Shown here: piece by piece, positions 58,791-64,000 of the stretch
Numbering within the stretch: position 1 is the first letter of the stretch
Layout: each line of letters opens with the position of its first letter
Assembly (NCBI GenBank): GCA_021186555.1
Contig: JAJKFL010000003.1
Coordinates: 37,126,908-37,190,907 of the forward strand
Reading direction: 5' to 3'
DNA length: 64,000 nucleotides
From: Reticulitermes speratus
Lineage: Eukaryota > Arthropoda > Insecta > Blattodea > Rhinotermitidae
Translations under genes and position numbers: made by a program
The notes under the pieces: generated by a model
What the model was told of the DNA's origin: nothing
The model's input: only the letters and a program-made list of their open reading frames with translations
Databases searched by the model: none

Positions 58791-58795
58791 CCCAA

Positions 58796-58828
58796 CATGT
58801 TTCGAACTCGAGCTCAATACTAAAGGAC
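58796..58828 (-). other. Decayed hammerhead-like motif
   Basis: On the minus strand GTCC, then TTTAGTA (decayed core), a hairpin GAGCTCGAGTTC, GAAACATGTT and GGGC. The flanks GTCC/GGGC can pair and GAAACATGT is the same as in the best copy at 51658. The core is destroyed. Confidence 0.25.
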
Positions 58829-58834
58829 GGACAA

Positions 58835-59870
58835 TTCAGCGATTTAGGCGCAATAAACACACTCCATTTCTTTTTTAAAAACAGATATGTTAATGTTGTA
58901 GGGGGAAATAATCGCTGTATGTTTGTTCCGAGAAACGTAGTAAACACATAACACAGTCTGTGGGAAGAACGTGAAATATTTATTGTTAAGTTGTGTGCGA
59001 CATAAGATAACTACAAAGCTTTAAAGTGTTTAGCCTATGAACGCCCTCATTCTACGAAAAGATTTTACTTAGATTTCACAACAATTGAAATAAATTTTAG
59101 TTGTAATGCTACGCCGATTATAGTTATTAAAGATCAACTTTAAATACTTTGCTTATTTATTCGCTTATTTGTTTATGATATTCAGAGTACTGTGGACAAT
59201 AATATTTTTCCACGATAGCACATACACACATTAGAGAAGGTTATCCAAACGAAGAGGTTCATTCTTTAGGGACCTTCGTTCAGAATACCTGCCTTAGAAC
59301 AAGATATAATTCCATTTTCTACAGCCACCAAGTACAGCAAGAAGTGTGTACGAGTATATTCGTTGCTCGCCTCTGCAGTCAGTTTGCATTTCTCACAGAG
59401 GGTAGCTAATATTTTTTTCAATGGCAAGTGTCATGTATATTATCTTCTCTTGACCTCAGCAAGTCTGAACAGCAGGAAGTCAAGTTCTATCTGCTCTCTT
59501 CTCTACACGTAGCCCTGTAATGTCACCCTGTCCGGACTGAAAGCTTTACAGATGCCAATATGGAATTAATTGAAGATTGTTTATTTACGACCTCGTATGA
59601 AGATCAGATCGGACACTGTCAGGTAAGTGAAGAGCAGCTGTAAGACCTTCTCTTCGCATAAAAAGATTGACTTCTATCGTGGTTTTAGTCGCGATCCTGT
59701 GCCAGTGTAAATTATTAAAGAATAATGCTAAGTAATTTATTTATATATTTACTTATGTTTTATTCAAAGAAGAATGATAAGTAAAAAAGACGGGGGGGGG
59801 GGGGCGTGCAGTGAAAGGCACTGCACTTATTATTATAATCGGGGGAGGAGAGTCAGAAAACTTAGTTGCC
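58835..59870. other. AT-rich stretch, nothing recognised
   Basis: A run of G lies at 59791-59803. No gene signal. Confidence 0.45.
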
Positions 59871-59885
59871 CTGAAGGTTCCCAGG

Positions 59886-60449
59886 AAATTCAAGAAAGGA
59901 TCGCAAGTGGAAATAGATGTTATTATTCCATGCAAAATATTTTCAAGTCCAAAAATGTCAGCAGAAATACTAAAATAAGAATTTACACAACGATACTCAG
60001 ACCGATAGTTATGTACGGCTCAGAATCATCGGTAATGACCGTGAGAGAAGAAGAATGGCTCTTAAGATGGGAAAGGAAAAATCTTAAGAAAGATATTTGG
60101 AGCAACGAACGATAAAGATGGTTGGAGAATGAGGACAAATATAGAGATACAAGAATTGTTCAAACAACCAGATATAGTTGTGACAATTAAGAAGGGGAGA
60201 ATAAGGTGGGCAGGTCATGTCCAGAGAATGCCGGAAACAAGGAGTGTTAAGAAAGTTTTTTTTAGCAAAACCTGATGGGAGAAGGAGAAGAGTAGACCCA
60301 GGAAAAGATGGCTAGATGACTTAGAGGAGGACCTCAGAAAGCTAGGAGTCAAAGGATGGAGAAGGAAGGCTGAGGACCGAGAGGAATGGAGGCATGTGGT
60401 CAAGAAGGCCGAGGCCCTACATGGGCTGTAGCGCCGACCAGAAGAAGAA
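59886..60449 (+). pseudogene. 5'-truncated non-LTR retrotransposon with 13-bp TSD
   Basis: The 3' end of a LINE protein in three frame segments. Segment 1 (59886-60115) reads EIQERIASGNRCYYSMQNIF, then NVSRNTKIRIYTTILRPIVM and YGSES, the end of the RT thumb region. Segment 2 (about 60115-60270) includes LFKQPDIVVTIKKGRIRWAG, then HVQRMPETRSVKKVF. Segment 3 (about 60295-60431) reads RPRKRWLDDLEEDLRKLGVK, then GWRRKAEDREEW, and ends HGL with a stop at 60429-60431. A GAA-repeat tail follows. GAAGGTTCCCAGG occurs at 59873-59885 and 60450-60462, exactly bounding the LINE-like part, so it is a 5'-truncated insertion. Two frameshifts make it inactive. It is a different family from the WEDNIK-tail LINEs. 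Confidence 0.85.
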
Positions 60450-60464
60450 GAAGGTTCCCAGGCA

Positions 60465-62000
60465 GTGCCTGCTCTTCCTTCTGGTAACCGTGGGTTGGTA
60501 GCAACGTGAAGTGAAGAAGGTAAGGAGATGAACAGTGGACTGTTGGGATTATGAGCAGAAGAAGGAAGTTGAGCATTAGGGCTGAATATTGTGTTTGAAG
60601 GGCAACATTTTAAAGAAATTTTTTTATCGCGTTTTGGTGAATATTTTGAAGTTAAATTTTGGGAGGGCTGCATGAAAAGCATGCAGGGCAACGTAGTTTG
60701 TTTGTACTAGTTCAGCATTTGCTCTAGGACCGACAGAAACCACGGAAAACCTTGGTCGAGTTGGCCGTTCTTGAAGACCCGACGTTCGCCTAAATTGTAC
60801 AGATAAATTTAGTTCCTACTTCACAGAGAAAAAACCTCACTTGCATTATTAAGAGCAGTAAATTAATGCTGCTCAGGGAAATAATCACCTTATAACTGAC
60901 AATCACACGAAATGCATGAACATATTTTGTGAAGAAAATTCAGAGTTCTTGAATGTTAAAATTCGTGGTACATATACTTGTAGTAACCACGGGCCCTTAA
61001 ACGGTTTATGGAAAGGGTGTTCATTTCTGACACAGAGTGTAAAGAGAATAGCCCATTTCGAGGGTGTAAAATTTGGTTTTCACAGTGAATGTATAAATTG
61101 AACTCTGTTTCTTCCATCAGAAGTTTCCTCGGGCCAATGATGTGGTTGCTGACGATGGAGGCAGAGCGGTTCGCCTAAAAGTTGGTCCTTTTCATCTCAC
61201 CTTTCATACTCGTGATAGGACGAGAAGATTTTAGTGAAAACTAAACGCACTACAGTAGGCGAGTGACAAATATAAGAATTTATAATTATTTTACTTATTC
61301 CCAAACTCACAGATGCAAGAAATACCTAGGTCCACACAGCAGAGTCCTTCTATAGAACTTAATAGAACATTTCCCTTATTTTAAGAAACTTCACGCTTTA
61401 AAACATGTCGCAGATTTATGCTTTTAATTTTTTCCGGGTCCAATAATTTCACATTTCCTCATTCTATTTCTATAAGATTCACTTTAATATTATTTGCTCA
61501 CCTAAGCTTAGGTTTCCAAAGTAGCATTTTCCCTTCAAATTTTGCGTACGCAAACACACAAATATATTTAAAATCGACAAATACATAAACGTTCAGAATC
61601 TGCTTGCTTCTAACACAGGCCTAAGACTGGTTGTGATTTTATCACACTTCGTTTAGAATTTTTTATTGCTTGAAATTGCGATTTGCTGGCTAGTCGCCTG
61701 GGAGTCCTTTCTGTAATTCTGTTATGACTTTCCTTCCCTTCGCCGGCCATTTAACCAGCCGCCTTTCCATGCTTCTTTGTTAGTTTTGTTGGTTGTCGTA
61801 CTGTTTGTTTCAATATATATGAAAGTTTAATTGTATTTGCTACATATCCATTGTGTTATAGTTGAAATTTAATGCTTTTTCTCTTCACAATACCTTTTCT
61901 CTTCCCTCAGGGTTGTGGGTCTATGCACTAGCAACCTTCCCTTCTTTTAGTGTGTTCCTCCTTTACCGTCTACCCACTAGGGGTCGGTGGGTGCTGTAGG
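60465..62000. other. AT-rich stretch, nothing recognised
   Basis: Contains the degenerate hammerhead-like site at 61149 (CTGACGA, AGGC/GCCT hairpin, TAAAAG). Otherwise no signal. Confidence 0.4.
61149..61182 (+). other. Degenerate hammerhead-like hairpin
   Basis: CTGACGA (a permitted core variant) is followed by a hairpin with AGGC/GCCT arms and TAAAAG in place of GAAAC. It is the weakest exact match of the listed copies. Confidence 0.2.
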
Positions 62001-62020
62001 CAATAGTGTATATCAAACAT

Positions 62021-62330
62021 TTTAATACGTATGTCAACGAACTTCTATAAGGGATGGTACAGGAGTAACAGATGAAATTTAGCTGGTAACTAGTAGAAAT
62101 AGTATCATTATATTACCAGATGACCATGTCTTACTAGCTGAATCAGAGAATGAATTACAGATTATGATATAGTAACTGAACATAATTGGAAGTAAATTAT
62201 AAAATACGAAATGTATCATCGGGTACAAGTCGTGTTAGAAAAAAAATTCTCTGTCATATGTGTCAGAGTTTATTGTTTATGACACTACATCTCAGACAAC
62301 AGGAATACGTATGGAAATTAAAAATAAACG
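62021..62330 (+). pseudogene. Non-LTR reverse transcriptase palm-domain relic
   Basis: The plus strand reads FNTYVNELL followed by a stop. After a frame change it reads IIILPDDHVLLAESENELQI, then MI and two stops. This matches reverse transcriptase motifs LFN-YIND-L and -FADD-V-LAESE-ELQ. The catalytic FADD box (usually F/Y-A-D-D) reads LPDD at about 62113-62124. The rest of the RT cannot be followed and the copy is dead. It may be from the same family as 59886-60449 but does not overlap it. Confidence 0.6.
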
Positions 62331-62409
62331 ATATTTTAAGTGAAATTATAGAAGGAAATTACATGAAAAGTGACAAAGAATTCCAAACACGAACGAATTT
62401 CGAGTCATA

Positions 62410-64000
62410 AATTGAAAACGCTTTATGTAACCCCTTGAATTTCACTTTCAGAGAAAGGCACATACAGTGAAAGTGGAGGAAATTTATCTCCATCTCTGCT
62501 ACCTTACAAAGAGATACTTCCTCATTATCGAATACCTCAACATTCAATAATTCTAAACAGCGCTAGAAGGTTTTGGAATTCCACGTTCTGTTGTTGGCAG
62601 TTATAGTACTTCGTATATCTGTTGCAGTTCAGGCACTGTCTGTTCCATTATGAAGAACAGATATACCCATGCAATGTGCAAATGATTCCAGCTGATTTCG
62701 CTAGTTCTGTCATCTTCAGCATATCAAAATTCGCTCAACACATTTTGAAGACTTCTTTATAATCTCCCCTCATTTTGAAGTTCATCTTCCTTGCTGTACT
62801 GGTTAGTCAATTATCGCCTTAAACCAAGATTTAAACAGTAGATTAAGTTTTACTCTGGAACCACTAGCACTGCATTTTTTAAACTTTTTTTGTGGATTTT
62901 TTTTACAGGGATAACTTACAAAGAGGGTTTTAAAAATCCTGGTGTTAGCACTCACAGCCTTTTTTGTACAGTCAGTCACAACTAATAAATAATCTTGAAT
63001 AAAATTGAATATTTAATCATTCTTTTATAAAGACAAATTTTAAAAGTTGTTGTTGCAAACGGAAAAATATTAAAATCTGTCAATACGTAAATCACTTTAA
63101 GATGTATCAACTGCTACTGAGAACCTGAACCACCTGTGCATGTCGGAAGTTGGATAACCGTAGAGCCTGTGGCAGCTTAGAAAAATGCATCTACATTTGA
63201 TAGAATTAGCGTTGTTAAAATAGGCCTTAAACCCCCCTTAAAGTAAATGGACACGATACTAGCACAATTACAACCGCGATAAAATATTACGATGTTGCGA
63301 AAAGCTGAGAAAAGTGCACGGTAGAATGTAGCTGTAGTAAATACCGTGAAACACTAAGCCGTTTTTTCCCTTTGTACCCTTGTGTAAGAGAAGTGGTAAC
63401 CATCCTTTTCCTTTAAACCAGACTTTCCTTGCTATTCTCATCAGTGGACATAATTTCCTGTGAGATGTTTGCAGTGTATTAAAATCATCTGCTTGTGCAA
63501 AGTTCCTCATTGTGCATAAATCAACTAAGTGTGCTGTGTCGTATTGCACATAGTATTCCAAATGCGTACGAATTGTTACTTGTTTCTTTCCTCTACCACA
63601 AAGTTTAATATCATACTGAAAACTTTCGTTTTCGTATCTACCTTTTTAATTTGTTCGTTATATTGGAATGTGGCACAATTAAAAGAAAATATGTAATAAT
63701 CGGAAAAGTTATTACTTCATAATAATTCGAGACACTGTGCAACACAATGTAACAGGTTCTCCCACAGTACATAAAATAGGCTATCACTGTGCACAGAATT
63801 GGTTAATGCAATAAAATGTACGCGAAAATATAGTCTACGATGAGTCCTTGTTGGGATTATTTCCCTAAAATATCACAATTAAGTGCTTTATTCAAAATCA
63901 GTTTTCCCCTCCTTTGAACTGTAATAGTATACGTCTGTTGAATCACATTCAAAACTTATAATCTTTCACGCTTTCGGCTCCTGAAGGCTACAACGATTTG
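62410..64000. other. AT-rich stretch, nothing recognised
   Basis: A 97-codon minus-strand frame at 63268-63561 shows no motif that I recognise. Confidence 0.45.

Noticed and set aside
60215..60691. A 158-codon minus-strand protein
   Set aside because: Much of it is antisense to the LINE fragment, and the Ser/Pro-rich composition reflects the complement of GAA and GGA repeats.

Overview
The window is AT-rich eukaryotic DNA that looks like an intergenic or long-intron stretch of an arthropod genome. The best guess is a polyneopteran insect such as a cockroach or termite. This rests on the mixture of tRNA-derived SINEs, pogo/Tigger-, mariner- and Tc1-like transposon relics and non-LTR retrotransposon tails, and on recurring peptide signatures that I associate with insect repeats. 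The species was not verified. I found no convincing host protein-coding exon, no functional tRNA or rRNA gene and no CRISPR array. Almost every open frame is short and either falls inside a repeat or shows no recognisable coding signal.

Layout: 0-12 kb is mostly featureless AT-rich DNA, with one SINE-A (1.75 kb), the C-terminal relic of a DUF4817-type transposase (6.1-6.4 kb) and a TAC/TAG simple repeat. 12-20 kb holds a LINE tail, SINE-B, a TATG microsatellite, a mariner C-terminal relic, SINE-A and SINE-C copies, and a 38-bp satellite-like array. 20-22 kb holds the largest relic, a broken pogo/Tigger (DDE_1) transposase with terminal inverted repeat remnants. 22-29 kb carries LINE tails, a SINE-A nested in an older SINE-B, and a second DUF4817-type transposase relic. 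29-40 kb is rich in tandem repeats (degenerate ~60-bp, 34-bp and ~238-bp units), a 96-bp hairpin-bearing insertion, a SINE-B and a second mariner relic. 40-50 kb contains a third DUF4817-type relic, tandem duplications, and SINE-A and SINE-B copies. 50-64 kb contains a pogo-type MITE, the best of several hammerhead-like hairpins, a 12-copy 40-bp repeat with AATAAA in each unit, a perfect 16-bp-stem hairpin, and a 5'-truncated LINE with a 13-bp target-site duplication.

The elements do not form a working pathway. They record successive transposition: young SINE insertions keep clear target-site duplications, while the DNA transposons are old, with frameshifts, stops and a lost catalytic Asp. 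The most unusual signal is a dispersed hairpin motif, CTGAAGA-stem-GAAAC, found in degraded form at about eight places. In three of them the flanks also pair as helix I of a hammerhead ribozyme would. No new cellular system was demonstrated.
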